NCBI GenBank assembly: GCA_009869945.1
Contig: WIXG01000446.1
Coordinates: forward strand, 1 to 55,436
DNA: 55,436 bases
Reading direction: 5' to 3'
From: Mesaphorura yosii
Lineage: Eukaryota; Arthropoda; Collembola; Poduromorpha; Tullbergiidae
Shown one piece after another: positions 1-10,667 of this stretch (position 1 is its first letter; each line of letters starts with the position of its first letter). The translations under genes were made by a program, and so were the position numbers. The notes beneath the pieces were generated by a model that searched no databases, was not told where the DNA came from, and saw only the letters and a program-made list of their open reading frames with translations.

Positions 1-25
1 TGTTCGATGTGGCTTGTATTGCTTG

Positions 26-165
26 TGGCCCCTACTCACATTGTGGCCCCTTTCGAGTGGCTCCTTTTGAATGGCCCCTTTTCGGTGGCCCCTTTCGAGT
101 GGCTCCTATTGGAATGGCTCTTTTTACAATGGCTCCTTTTACAATGGCTCCAATGACATGGAATC
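26..165. repeat. Degenerate short tandem repeat (about 14-16 bp unit)
   Basis: The stretch repeats units such as TGGCCCCTTTCGAG, TGGCTCCTTTTGAA and TGGCTCCTTTTACAA about nine times with drift, so it is a small minisatellite. It keeps one reading frame open without resembling a protein, which is why I do not call a gene here. Confidence 0.7.
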
Positions 166-415
166 GTAAGCGCTCCGCTGCGCTGGACGAAGTTGAATGT
201 GAGCTACGCGATGCTGTTTCGGCATTTCAAACGTTGAGTCAAAGAAATTTGATATATGCCACAGACTTTTTAATAGAGAAATGTCCGAGTTGTACTACAA
301 ATCCACTCACAAGACAGCCAATCAACGTCAATAATTTATGCAAATGACTCGATTACCCCGCTATCGACAGCCTAGGCTCTCACTTGTTCTCAGTAGTGTT
401 TGCCTGCGCTCCCGG

Positions 416-2721
416 TTAGTGTGCGTGGATGAGGGCGCGTATGGATCGGAAGGCGTTGACCTTGCCGTAGCCGAAGGAGTGGTTGGGGTACTCCGAGTCG
501 GCGAGGCCCCCGCAGTCCTGGTTCGTGGGCGTCAAGTTGTGGTCCGCCTCGGCGAAGAGGAGCGCCTCGACCTCAACAAAGGTGAGGTTGGGGCGGATGC
601 CCTTCAGGAGTGCCACGACGCCCGCCACGTGCGGACAGGCCATGGAGGTGCCCGACATAGCCGCGTAGGCGTTGTCTGCCGAGTTGAAGGCCGAGACGAC
701 GTCCTGCCCGGGCGCCGACACGCCGGGCTTCAGGGAGCCGAAGGCGGAGGGGCCGCGGGAGCTGAAGGCCGCCAGTCCGTTGGCGTTCGTCGTGGCACCC
801 ACCGCGATGACGCGCGCCTGGCTGTCGGCGGGGCTCTGTGCCGTGTTGCAGGCGGAGCCCAAGTTGCCGTTGGCGAAGACGGGGATGATGCTGGCCGCGT
901 GCCAGGCGCGAATGACGTCATCGTACCAGGGGTCGCCGCTCCCCCCTGCCCAGCTGTTGGAGACGACGTGGGGGGCGAGGGCGCAGTTGGGGGCGGAGAC
1001 GCCGTCGGTTAGAGTGGGGCAGGTGACCCACTGACCGCAGGCAAGAAGGTCGGCGTTGAAGCATGACGAGGTGGCGCATCCCTTGCACGCCTGCCACTTG
1101 GCGCCCGGAGCCACGCCAATCCCTGCGGGAAAGAAACAACAATTAACGCGCTGAAGAGCGACAGAAATATAGCATGCGTTAGCCACATTTTTTAGATTTA
1201 AGATGATGTGTTTGGCATAGGAGAACAAGTTTCATGCTAAATGCCTGGCGGATAAAGCAAATAGTTGAATCCTGCCTCGAGACAACATCGTAAATCTGCT
1301 AACGAGTTACGTTAGCAAGTTTGTCCTTCATCTGACTTGCTCGCAATCAACGTTGGTAGTGATTTTCCTCTCAACATTGCTGACAATCAGCTACAAATTG
1401 CGCCCTCGCTTCCTGGTATTTTTCCGTTTTTTGACTCCATTGATTCCGCTCGCACGGGGCTGTAACCTTGACGAAACCTTCAATTACGCTTTTAACTCAA
1501 GCTGAACGCGTGGCGTTCGAATACGTTTGGTGAGTTCGCGAGAAAAAGCTAAAGCGACCCTTCGAAAGTAATATTGTATCTAATATGAAATGGCTTTTCC
1601 GTCTGCGTTTACGTTGGCGATTTAAATGCAAGACAGGTAAGTCAGCATTCGAAAATAGTAATTTGCGCTGTCCGAGCGAGCGTAATTGCGAGAGCACTTG
1701 TCAGAAACGTAGGAAATATAGTAGGAATTGGAGAAGTGGCACTTGGAACCGTCCCGGTAACTCCGAGACAATAGCTTTCTGCTAATTGCCTGTTTGCTCG
1801 AAGATTCTCTTTCAGTAAAATATTAAATGCGGGGTTTTATCGGCGATTTTGGAAAACGCTTGCGAAGTATGCCGTAAAATGCCGTGATGACGAAAAAACT
1901 CCTTCGATGTCGTTAATTAAGAACCTGAAATGTCACGCTACTCATATTTCGCGTTTGTCTGCTTGGTTCTTTGAGGCTCATGTCACTTTAGCACCATCTC
2001 GACACCCCTTCCCGAACTCCGTGCCCTAGTTGAACGCGAGGTGGCGTTTGACTGAATTTGACTCACCGTTTCGTCCGGCGATGGTGCCTGTCGTATGCGT
2101 CCCATGTCCGTTGCCGTCGTTGGGTGCGAGTGTCTTCTGGTCAGGGTCGAACCAGCCGTACTCGCCCAGGAAGTTGGGGGCGAGCGCCTCGTGACTCCCG
2201 CGGGCGCCCGTGTCGATGGTGCAGATGCGGACGCCGGCACCGTCGCTGCCACCGGGGTAGGTCCAGACGATATTGGCCTGAATGTTCTCCACGCCCCACT
2301 CCGCTAGCACCCCGGCCCGAGGAGTCTGGGCGACGCTGATGGGGGCGAGGGGGACGAGGCCGTTGAGGCGGATGGCGCGGACGCCGGGGAGGGCGGCGAG
2401 TTGCTGGAGAAGCGCCTGCTCGGCTGCGGGCACGCGGAGGACATTGTTGATCCAGAAGGACTCGAAGGACACTCCCTGCGCCGTGAGGAGGCTCTGCGCC
2501 TGCGCCTGGGCGGCGGATGTGTGCTGGAGGAGGGCCGCGTGGAGGGCGTTCAGTTTCGCCTCGCGACTCGCATGTTTGGCGGCGTTGATTGAGGCGAGAA
2601 CGGGCTGGGTGGACTCGAAGGAGACGAGGACGTCTGCGACGGGGAGTCGAGCGATGTGAGGGGGGATGGGGGAGGCCGAGACGGCCGCTAGGGCGAGGAT
2701 GAGCAGGATCATGAGTTTCAT
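416..2721 (-). CDS. Secreted subtilisin-like serine protease (S8 family, bacillopeptidase F-like)
   Basis: There are two exons, 2721-2067 and 1122-416; the single 944-base intron splits a Gly codon, giving 453 residues. The start is the ATG in front of a hydrophobic signal peptide (residues 1-17, ending ALAAVSAS). Residues about 30-122 look like an inhibitor-I9-type propeptide. The catalytic triad is visible: Asp170 in CTIDTGA, His206 in GNGHGTHTTG and Ser378 in SGTSMACPH, with the oxyanion Asn303 in VFANGN. The family hydrolyses peptide bonds with little specificity; an exported digestive or extracellular enzyme is my inference. It is not a kexin/furin type: there is no P domain, and the layout (signal, I9, S8, end) is the compact secreted form best known from bacteria and fungi. 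The intron, TATA box and animal-type splice sites show it is a resident nuclear gene, not contamination. Confidence 0.93.
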
Positions 2722-2776
2722 GGTGCCGGTCAGACTCGTAAGGTGTTGGAATGCGGGTCAGGTCTGACGGGTGTGA

Positions 2777-2783
2777 CTTTATA
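2777..2783 (-). promoter_or_regulatory. TATA box of the subtilisin-like protease gene
   Basis: TATAAAG on the minus strand lies 56 bases upstream of the protease ATG, leaving room for a short leader of about 25-30 bases. Confidence 0.7.
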
Positions 2784-2829
2784 GGCTCCTGAAGTGTTTG
2801 TCGCATTCGGAAGGTGGTCAAGAGCGCTG

Positions 2830-3716
2830 ACAGCTGGAGCCTGATTGACGAGGCGAGTGCAGGTGGCCGGGCACTCGAGCTGTCACGACTTGCGTCAGCG
2901 AAGCCAATCGAGTAGCCTGATATTCAGCTGTCATGGGAGCATTACGCAAGAGCAGATTCTCACTGTTCTTCAGCGAGTCCACTTCACCCACAGGACGAAA
3001 TCAACGAGTCTCCAGTGTCCAGTCTCACGAACGTAATCTCGCTGTCAAGGAAGTTTGACATTAATGCAGATTCCGTGTGAGTCGGGCGAGATGGGGAAGG
3101 AGTCGACGAAACATGCCGACATTCGTGTCGCCTCACCTTCGCCCCCCGGACGAGGAACCCCGCTTAACTGATGCGTATTATTAAATTCTACGTATTAACT
3201 GCTACGATTCTACAATTATCACACCGCATCTTAATCGTTTCTCAGTCGGAGGACGGAGTATTCCAGTCTAAGCTTCATCATGATTTTTTACCATCATTCC
3301 AGGTCTCTCGTTTCTGGGTCTACATCTACGCATGCTCTTTCAAGTTGTCGTCCCCTTGTAAAGACACTCAAGGCGTCATGGGCCATGGGCTGTGTGTTCG
3401 TGGACTAGCGAGAATTCGTCCTTGCTCCGTGCCTGTGCGAATTCGAATCTGCGAGAGACTCGCACTCGCCTCTTCTCTTGGCCTGCGTTGATGCTTTTGA
3501 TACTCACTGGGCTTTGCGTGCGTGCTGTCTGGCTGCAGCTGACTCATGAGTCCATCTGTGCAGGCAGAGCGAGCGGTGGGCGTTCGAATTCCCAACTCAA
3601 CCTCACTCCACTCATTCCAACAACGAAACAACTCCTCCACCAATTCAGCAATCAGCCACCACTCGGAGGCTGTCTTCTGGTCAGTTCCGTCTCTGCAATG
3701 CGCTGCTGAGGGCCCG
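2830..3716. other. Intergenic stretch between protease and DENND1 genes
   Basis: I see no conserved coding exon here. It must hold the DENND1 promoter and leader; several CpG-containing open frames on both strands do not resemble proteins. Confidence 0.5.
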
Positions 3717-5942
3717 ATGAGCTCCAGACTCAGGTAAGCCCCCTTACTCCTCCCGCGCCCTCAGACAAACAACTCTAAGATTTAATTAGCGTCTGTTTGG
3801 GACCTGTTTCAGACCGCGCTCTCTTGTCACTCGCCTCTTCGAGTGCTACATCTGCTTCGAACGACCTCCCCCATCAGCGACCACCAACGGGCACTCTGCC
3901 GATGGCCCCCCCACGCCCACAGTCGCTTTCATCCATCCGCCGGGGTTCAGCGACCCCGAACTCGTCAAGGCTGCCGCCGAGTTTGCGTTTCCGCTCCCGC
4001 CTGTCGACGAGCCGGGGGAGGAGGGAGCCGCCGCCGCCACACCGATGCTCTTCACGTTCGTGCTGACGTCGGGGAGTTCGGAGTGGACATTCGGCTACGT
4101 GCGCAGCTGCAGGGGCACCACGCATTCCGTCGCCCTCTTCCTCACCTTCCTTCCCCACCAGGAACTCTTCTTCAAGGCACTCAACCGCATCGCGGAGGTC
4201 GGCACAGGCTTCCTGGAGGAGTTCAAGGGCCTCCCCGAGCCAGGCACCTGCTTCAGCGTCGGAAAGGAGTTTGTAGTAGCCATCGAGGACGAACGGCGAC
4301 TCCCCGAGATCCCCGCCAACGTAAGCTTAAAGTGTTCGTGCCTTTACTCCCCCATTCGGTCCTGACCATGTGTCTGTACTTTTATTATGCAGCGTCACCT
4401 GTCGGAGTTTTTTGCGGCGCTGTCGCCGAGTTCGATGCTGGCGGTGTTCCAGTCACTGCTGGCGGAGCGTCGGATCGTAGTGGTGTCTCGTCGGCTGGGG
4501 CGTCTGTCGTCGCTGTGCGTGGCGGCCTCGCTGTTCCTCTTTCCGATGCACTGGCAGCACATTTTCATTCCGTGTCTGCCTGCCCACCTGGTGGACTACC
4601 TCTCCGCCCCGATGCCCTTCATCATCGGCGTCCACTCCGCCATCTGGAACGAGACTGAGGCGGGCAACTGCGTCGTTGTGGACGCAGACGCCGACGCAGT
4701 CATCGCCTTCGAGGAGGATCGGTTCCCGCCCCCCGTCGAACACGTCCTCCTCGAGGGCTTCGCCACCGGCGGCCTTGGCGAGGGGCTTGCCAGAGCCTTC
4801 CTCCGCGGGCTCGCAATGCTCATGGGTGAATAAATTAATTAATAGCAAATTACTATAATAAAAATTAAACTGACTGGCTTTGCTAACCGTAATATATGCA
4901 TTCTTTCGTAGGTCACTGGCAGGATGCGGTGCTGGAAGGTCGCTTCGACGAGGACATGTTCACGCGCCTGGCACATCCCGCATACCGCCCGTACCTGCGC
5001 TCCAAACTGCTTCGGCTGCAAATCTTCCGGCAATTCATCGAGGAGCGAGTGGAGCGGCTCCGCAACGGAGGCATCGAGTCGGACGAGTTCGAGCTGGAGG
5101 CCATTGCCTGGCGTCGGAGCGGAGGGGCGCGGTTGTTTGGGGCGGGGGGCGGGCAGAACAGGGCGCTTCGGAGGGCGGGCCAACGGGTCTTCTCGAGCGT
5201 CAAGCGGGAGTCGAACCACCTGCTCGAGAGCGTCAAGCACAACTCGGCCCTCAAGTCGGCGCTACGTAGCGTGAAGGAGGGCGGCAAAAGCGTCCGCCAG
5301 CGGAGCCACGGCGCCCTCTCCGACATCAAGTCAAAGTTCCACGTCCCCACAGCCTTCAGCCCGAGCAGCGGCGGTAGAGGGGCCAGCTACGTGTCCGGTC
5401 GACCGCTACGGGAGCCCGATGAACCCCGTGTGACGCTGGCGCCCCTGCCGGTGACGTTGCCGACGGCCGGGCTGGCCTCTTCGGCCTCCGTCAACACCCT
5501 TGCGCACTCCGACGACGCAGCGCGGAGAAGAAACGCTCCACACCCGCAACCACGTCTCTCCCGGAGCGAGGAGAACCTCATTGACCTGGACGGGGGCAAC
5601 CCCCTTTACGAACTCCTCAACGGGGGACGTGCTGACTCGGGCTCCGTCTTCGAGGATTGGGACGCTGGGGGTGAGGAGGAGGTGCCGCCCGTACTGCCGC
5701 CCCCGCGACGGGCGCATCGCGACTCCTCCGTGCGGACGTCGCAGAACCACAGTCAGAGTCTGGGGGAACTGCTCGAGCTGGAGGGGGCGGGAGCGAATGG
5801 AGGAAGGAGGGGGGTTGGGGAGGATGATCTGAGCCTGCTGGCGGAGTACGGGCTGGGGACATACTTCTCTAGTATGAATCTCAACTCGACACACTCCAGC
5901 GAAACTCCGCCGACGAAGAGCAACTGGGCAACCTTCGAGTGA
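3717..5942 (+). CDS. DENND1: DENN domain-containing protein 1 (connecdenn), Rab35 guanine exchange factor
   Basis: There are four exons: 3717-3733, 3813-4320, 4393-4825 and 4912-5942, with phases agreeing and 662 residues. The tiny first exon gives MSSRLR and splices in frame to LFECYICFE, matching the start of connecdenns (MGSRI..., then a Phe-Glu-x-Tyr stretch). Exon 2 carries the upstream DENN half, exon 3 the core DENN (RRIVVVS, PMHWQHIFIP, LVDYLSAPMPFIIGVH) and the start of exon 4 the downstream DENN. Connecdenns activate Rab35 on clathrin-coated vesicles and early endosomes. The low-complexity tail (residues about 400-662) contains LIDLD at about 542-546, a clathrin-box type motif, which supports DENND1 over other DENN families. 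The stop is TGA at 5940-5942 and AATAAA follows 75 bases on. Introns are 67-86 bases. Confidence 0.92.
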
Positions 5943-6016
5943 CATTCCAGGCGAGTGTGATACGCATATCGAAACTGACAAGAATCTCGGGCTTTACGCT
6001 TTGTGTGAAATTCGCC

Positions 6017-6022
6017 AATAAA
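6017..6022 (+). terminator. Polyadenylation signal of DENND1
   Basis: AATAAA lies 75 bases after the DENND1 stop codon. Cleavage about 20 bases on would end the message close to the 3' end of the opposing GILT gene. Confidence 0.75.
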
Positions 6023-6064
6023 AGACTCTTCTTTGCAACAACTTTTTCTTTGCTTTTCTTATTT

Positions 6065-6070
6065 TTTATT
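6065..6070 (-). terminator. Polyadenylation signal of the GILT gene
   Basis: AATAAA on the minus strand starts only 15 bases after the GILT stop, so the 3' untranslated region is very short and the transcript probably overlaps the end of the DENND1 message. Confidence 0.7.
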
Positions 6071-6085
6071 CAATCACAAAATAAG

Positions 6086-6989
6086 CTAATCGGATTGCAA
6101 GCTAATAGCCGAAGGATGGTTCATTAATGCTGGTGGGCAGTCTGGCGGGGTTGCTGCGCCGAGTTCCCTGAGTTTCCTGCAGACGACTGCGAGGAGGTTT
6201 GCCTGGCTGGCGTCCAGGTCCTCGACGGTCCATCGGCCGTTGTGTGTGATCCAGGGGACGTAGTAGAGGGCGGGGTCGAGGGCGTGGGTGCGTTCGCCGA
6301 GGGTAGCCAGGAGCTCGGGGCCCTCCGCGCTGAAGCAGGCGTCGACGGGGGCAAAGTCGAGGTTGTGGAGCCAGGCGCATGCGGGCCCAGCGGAGGGCGG
6401 GTCTGAGCTGGTCATGGAACAGGCGACGAAGGCGGAGTGTGACTCGGGGGGGAGGTGGCGGAGGGCGCAGGCGTGAACGCGGTTACCCTCGCACTCGCGG
6501 GGACCGTGCTGGCACTGGAAGAAAAAGGAACCGTCTTCCTCCACCGTCGTGTTGGCTTTTCCGTACGGCACGTAGTCAATGTCGAAGTAGCCTCAAATAG
6601 CAAATGGAGAACAGTAAGCAAAACGATCTCTCTTTATATCTCGCTCTCTCTTGTTTCAGACTCACCGTTGTCGAGTCCGCCGAGGCGGGTGAAGAGCGGG
6701 TGGAGCTGTGTGATTATGAAGCGGCGCGAGTCGGGGCAGAGCGTCTCGTAGTACACCGAAATCGTCAGCGGGGCGGCACGTGAACCTCCCGTCACCTGAA
6801 ACGAAGCAAAGTTAGCAAAGTTGTCTCGGTTTGCCCCCGAAGGCCCTGCCCACTTCCGTTTGGATGGCTCAGCCTTTGGTTGACTTCTGATTGGGGTACC
6901 TTCGGACGGAGTTGGACGAGGGCGGCCTGGCATGTGCTAGCTAACAGAGCGCCGAGGGCGAGGAGGGCGAGTGGGAGCGCAGAGTGCAT
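6086..6989 (-). CDS. GILT: Gamma-interferon-inducible lysosomal thiol reductase (GILT)-like protein
   Basis: There are three exons: 6989-6900, 6795-6666 and 6591-6086; 241 residues. Exon 1 encodes a signal peptide (MHSALPLALLALGALLAS...) and ends in phase 0. Exon 2 begins the GILT fold (ISVYYETLCPDS), and exon 3 contains the family signature CQHGPRECEGNRVHAC. GILT reduces protein disulfides in lysosomes; vertebrate enzymes use a CxxC site. Here the site reads Cys50-Pro-Asp-Ser53, so the resolving cysteine is replaced by serine, as I recall for some invertebrate homologues. Thiol-disulfide chemistry may therefore be altered; that is inference. A TATA box lies 55 bases upstream. A second candidate first exon lies at 7336-7698. 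Confidence 0.93.
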
Positions 6990-7043
6990 GGTGATTGCTT
7001 AATTGAGACAATTCTGGAGCAAACGAATGCCTCTCGAGTATGA

Positions 7044-7049
7044 TTTATA
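7044..7049 (-). promoter_or_regulatory. TATA box of the GILT gene
   Basis: TATAAA on the minus strand, 55 bases upstream of the secreted-form GILT start codon. Confidence 0.7.
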
Positions 7050-7335
7050 GCAGCCGAGTACAAAAGTGACAAGGAAGGGTAGAGTGGACAATTGGTTTGA
7101 GAACGAATGGACACAATAGCCCGAGTTGTTTGCGCAAGATAAGAAGGGAGCTCACGCCATGGCCTCGTGCCAGGCCATAGCTAAACCAGCACTCGAGACT
7201 TGTGAGTCGTGCAATTTCAGAGTTCTCGTGTGTGTTATCGCCCGTGACTCAGCCTGGCATTGTTCGTGGCCTGGGGAATTTGATCACCCGACTCAATGAC
7301 ACAATGGCCAAGAGTGTCAATTGTGCTTGTCTCAC

Positions 7336-7698
7336 CTGGCCCCTGTGGGGGTGGTGGACGGGCGGGCGTCCGTCTCTGGTTGTGATGTTGAAGAGGAGGA
7401 CGATGCCCGTGACGACGAAGGTGATGACGATGATAAGTACGAGGAGGACGATGAGAAGGCACAGGTCGCGGCGCGGGGGTGTGTAGCCCATGTGGACGGA
7501 GACGGGGGGCTCGGAGAGGCTGGAGCGGAGTTTGAGGACGCTGAGGAGCTTCATCTCGATGAGGCAGGAGTAGGAAACGATTTGAGTGCACCAGGCGCAG
7601 CTGCATTGTGCGTTAGCGTGCCATTTGGCCTTGGCCGAGGAGTTGCAATTAAAGTTGGCTGTCGGCTGGTCGTAAAGGCGGTAATTTCGCCGAGTCAT
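7336..7698 (-). CDS. Candidate alternative first exon with a transmembrane anchor, possibly of GILT
   Basis: A minus-strand open frame starts at ATG 7698 (or a later ATG at 7554) and runs to CAG|GTGAGA at 7336, a good donor in phase 0. The predicted peptide has a 20-25 residue hydrophobic stretch (LCLLIVLLVLIIVITFVV...) preceded by Arg-Arg and followed by an NIT glycosylation site, the layout of a type II membrane anchor. Phase 0 matches the acceptor of GILT exon 2 at 6795, and the normal signal-peptide exon lies inside the resulting intron. An alternative is an independent gene whose later exons I could not find. No transcript evidence is available. Confidence 0.4.
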
Positions 7699-8001
7699 TT
7701 CCTCGGCGAGTCACGGCGAATGAGGCCGTAAAAACCATTCCGGAGAGCGTTCAAGCCTCGAGCAGAGATGTGAGCAGATCGCAGATGGCCATAAATTCCT
7801 GCGTAATGACCGCTGCGGCCTTGCATTCCGAGGAAGAGTGACTTTCCGTGTCTGCTCGCATTGAGCCTGCCGACAAAAGGCCTCCCTCGCCTCTCGGTCA
7901 TCATTGCTTCGTGGAAGACGCACGGAGATGAGACCACCCGAACACAAAAAGAATGAGAGTCCGAGACACTGAGAGAGTTGTGCTTTGCATGATGCAAGAT
8001 G

Positions 8002-8007
8002 TTTATT
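8002..8007 (-). terminator. Polyadenylation signal of dpp
   Basis: AATAAA on the minus strand about 290 bases after the dpp stop codon; the first such signal downstream. Confidence 0.6.
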
Positions 8008-8293
8008 CGAGAAAAGTCAAGACAATCGGAGAGTTACTGGCTCGGTTGCTAAGTATGCTAAGGCATGTTACTATGGTTGCTATGTACAAGGTACAGCCGT
8101 CCGTCGTCGCTGGTATGGCACAAAAGAGGCACTACAGGACTAAACTACGACTCTGCTCTCTCTGAAGAGAGGGCTGAGAGGGAAACGGACAACGGGCGGC
8201 TGAGACTGAGAAGAGGCTTAAAAGCTAGTAAGTATCACAATCGAGGGGGCCCTCAGGCGTCTGTTTCTGGGTTTCCTTATTTTTCTAGTGTTT

Positions 8294-9584
8294 CTAGCTG
8301 CATCCGCAGGAGTCAACGACCATTTCATTGTAGTTTTTGAGGACGATTTTGTCTGATGAGTCTGTGTAGAGGAGGGAGAGGGAGGAGTACTTTGTGGGCA
8401 CGCAGCAAGGCGGGGGCACCAGCTGCGGGTTCATCGAGTTCACGAGTGCCTGGATGACGGCGTGGTTGGTGGCGTTCAGGTGGTCGGCCATGGGGAAGGG
8501 GCACTCCCCAGCGCAGTGGTGCGCGTGGTACCCCGGCGGAGCCACGATCCAGTCGTTCCACCCCACATCAGTGAAGTCAACAAACATCTTGTGCTTCGCG
8601 CATAGGTTCCGCTTCCGCCCCTTGTGCTTGTGCCCTCCTCGCCTCCTTCCGCCACCCTTCCTACCTGCCCCACTCACAGAACGCACCTGCCGAGACAACG
8701 CCTCCGCCGACCGCGGTCGTCGGGAGTGCGAGTCCGCCGAGTACGTAAACAGCGTCGGAGACGTCAGCCTATTAAAAAGACATGCAGCATCAGCCTAATT
8801 AGTCTAATCATTAGTCATTTCCCTTCTCATTGTCTCATTTCTGATTTCTTTGTTTTTTACCTGATGCCACAAGCCTTGGCGCCCTTGACCTCCAGCCAGA
8901 GACCGTAGTTCGCCTTCGGCTTGGCCACCCAGCGCTGGACGGCGGGGAACACGTCGAGGCTGAGAATGCCCTCGGGCGTCTCCGGTCGGACGGTGTCGAC
9001 GGCGTACATGATGGGCTCCTCCCCCGTCCGGAGTCGCCTCGTGATGTCGTGGACGGTGAGTCGGAGGGGCTTGCTGGGCTTGCAGGCGTCGGAGGCGTTG
9101 AGGGTAACGTGCAGCTCGGCGCCCGTGACCAGCTCGCCGGCGGGGAGGGCGGCGAGGTCGAAGAGGAAGTGTGCTGGCGGGGAGAGGAGCCCTGCGTCGT
9201 CCTCGGCTGGGTAGAAGGAGCGGACGGTGTTTGCGTGTCGGGTGAACCTGCCGGGAAGGGGCAGGTTGGTCGTGCGCAGGGCGTTGCCGTGGCTCGCCTC
9301 GAAGAGCTCCTGCAGATGGGCGGGTACAGCGATCGAGTCGCCTCTTTCGGAGGGTGATGGGCGATGTGTTCTTCCTGTGAGGGCGAGGAGGCTGGCCTCC
9401 AGCTTTGAGAGGAGGGCGGGTGCTCGGGTGAGGGTGCTGAAGGAGTCGGCGGAGACGCAGACGGCCGACAGCACGACGAGGAGGGTGAGTCTGTGGACAC
9501 ACAGAACAGAGCGGACCGTGAATGCTGGATTGTGGAGACTCACGAGCAATGCACATTAGTTGAGGCTTACCTGAAGAAGTGCAT
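8294..9584 (-). CDS. dpp: Decapentaplegic (BMP2/4-type TGF-beta ligand)
   Basis: There are three exons: 9584-9571, 9490-8861 and 8768-8294; 372 residues. The 14-base first exon supplies MHFF and joins exon 2 to make a signal peptide ([14 protein letters not shown]), which explains why no ATG heads exon 2. Residues about 25-270 are the prodomain. RxxR sites (RRPR, RQVR) lie near the exon 2/3 junction, followed by a strongly basic heparin-binding-type stretch. The mature domain has all seven knot cysteines and the BMP2/4 hallmarks [40 protein letters not shown] and a C-terminal SCGCS. The ligand is secreted as a dimer and patterns the dorsoventral axis and appendages in arthropods. The prodomain is shorter than in Drosophila. 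Confidence 0.96.
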
Positions 9585-9817
9585 GTTTGTCGGAGATTCG
9601 TCAGGGAGGCTTATTTGGTTGCTTGGGTTCCTTTGGCGCTTCGCTCGGAGTCACATTGCCGGAGCGAATAGTTGCCTGGTCAAGAATTTCGTTCGGAGGT
9701 TGTAAGATGTCTGCTTTGTGTGAGTGTGCAGGTGCGGCGGTATTTGCAATTATGGTGGTGGTCTAAAAATAGCGGAGACGACAGGCTGTCTGGCGAACGA
9801 GTGCGGTGGAGTGACCA

Positions 9818-9844
9818 CTTGACTCAGCTTGACTCAGCTTGACT
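9818..9844. repeat. Short tandem repeat CTTGACTCAG
   Basis: CTTGACTCAG occurs twice followed by a partial third copy. TGACTCA is also an AP-1-type palindrome, so it could be a paired binding site upstream of dpp; that is speculative. Confidence 0.6.
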
Positions 9845-10322
9845 GTTGTGCTGGCAATAAAAAACCAATCCTCAACGACTCTCGACGGGCCTTGAGTCTC
9901 TTTGCTTTGTGGCGGAGGAATGCGCATCTTTCGAGAGTGCAGGTGTGCTCTGCCCCCGAGCCATAAACAAATAAAGCCATAGCCAAGCCATAACCAATCT
10001 ACCTGTCCTCTGCCAGTCTACCTGCTCTTCTCTCTCGCTTCTCTTCTCTCGTAATCGCATCAGGCATGAGGCGGATTAGGCTCAGCACGTCAAAATATTG
10101 TACACTGCAAAGTGCGGCTTGAATGAATGGAAGAAAGGACGACGTGACCAGCCGCATGCACGGGAGTAAACATGTACCCATCCATTGCCCACTGCCCATG
10201 CACTCCTGTCGCCCACGCTGAAGCCGCTCTACTGCGCAGTCCAGCGATGCTCGCCTGGAACTCAACGACCAGCTTACGTAACCTAAAGACAAGCTGATGC
10301 TGAGGCACTGAAGCAGAGACGA

Positions 10323-10340
10323 GACTGACTGACTGACTGA
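10323..10340. repeat. GACT microsatellite
   Basis: Four and a half uninterrupted copies of GACT. Confidence 0.8.
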
Positions 10341-10667
10341 GGCTCCGCATGAAGCAGGAGAGAAGGCGAGGCTCCGTCTGTGGACAACCACCGAAACGAC
10401 CACTCTTTGTTCACAACAAAGAGCATCCAACAGGTTTCAATGTTTAATCAGTTTGGAGATCAATTATGCACGGAGACATACAGATAATGCAAATAGCTTT
10501 TGAAGCATAAGAAGGGTAGGAGATTAGGTTCTAATATACAGATCGACTATGGAGTACGTTGAAGCGAGTTACAGAGAGGATACAATTGGGCTTTCAGATT
10601 TGCTAGAGGACTAACTTACCTATGTGACAGTAAAGCTGCTGCGTTGAACTTGCTTGTAATTGCGGAG

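Larger units (their letters stand above)
9585..10667. other. Intergenic region upstream of dpp
   Basis: I see no coding exon. It should contain the dpp promoter and leader, but no clear TATA box stands out. Two simple repeats are present: CTTGACTCAG repeats at 9818-9844 and a GACT run at 10323-10340. A minus-strand ATTAAA at about 10442-10447 may serve the next gene. Confidence 0.5.

Noticed and set aside
9..347. Open frame through the tandem repeat at the window start
   Set aside because: The frame is a by-product of the 15-base repeat; the encoded text is repetitive and unlike a protein.
338..1034. Plus-strand open frames opposite the subtilase exon
   Set aside because: They are antisense shadows of a GC-rich exon whose minus-strand frame has the catalytic motifs.
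9490..9549. Extending dpp exon 2 upstream to a TTG codon
   Set aside because: A clear acceptor at 9491 and a 14-base ATG exon with a good donor give a better signal peptide and correct phase.
8804..9556. Long minus-strand frames overlapping dpp in other phases
   Set aside because: They are Arg/Pro/Ser-rich shadow frames; the true frame gives a BMP prodomain and splices to the seven-cysteine domain.
9999..10430. Minus-strand frame upstream of dpp
   Set aside because: It has no conserved pattern, runs through a GACT microsatellite and lacks splice or promoter context.
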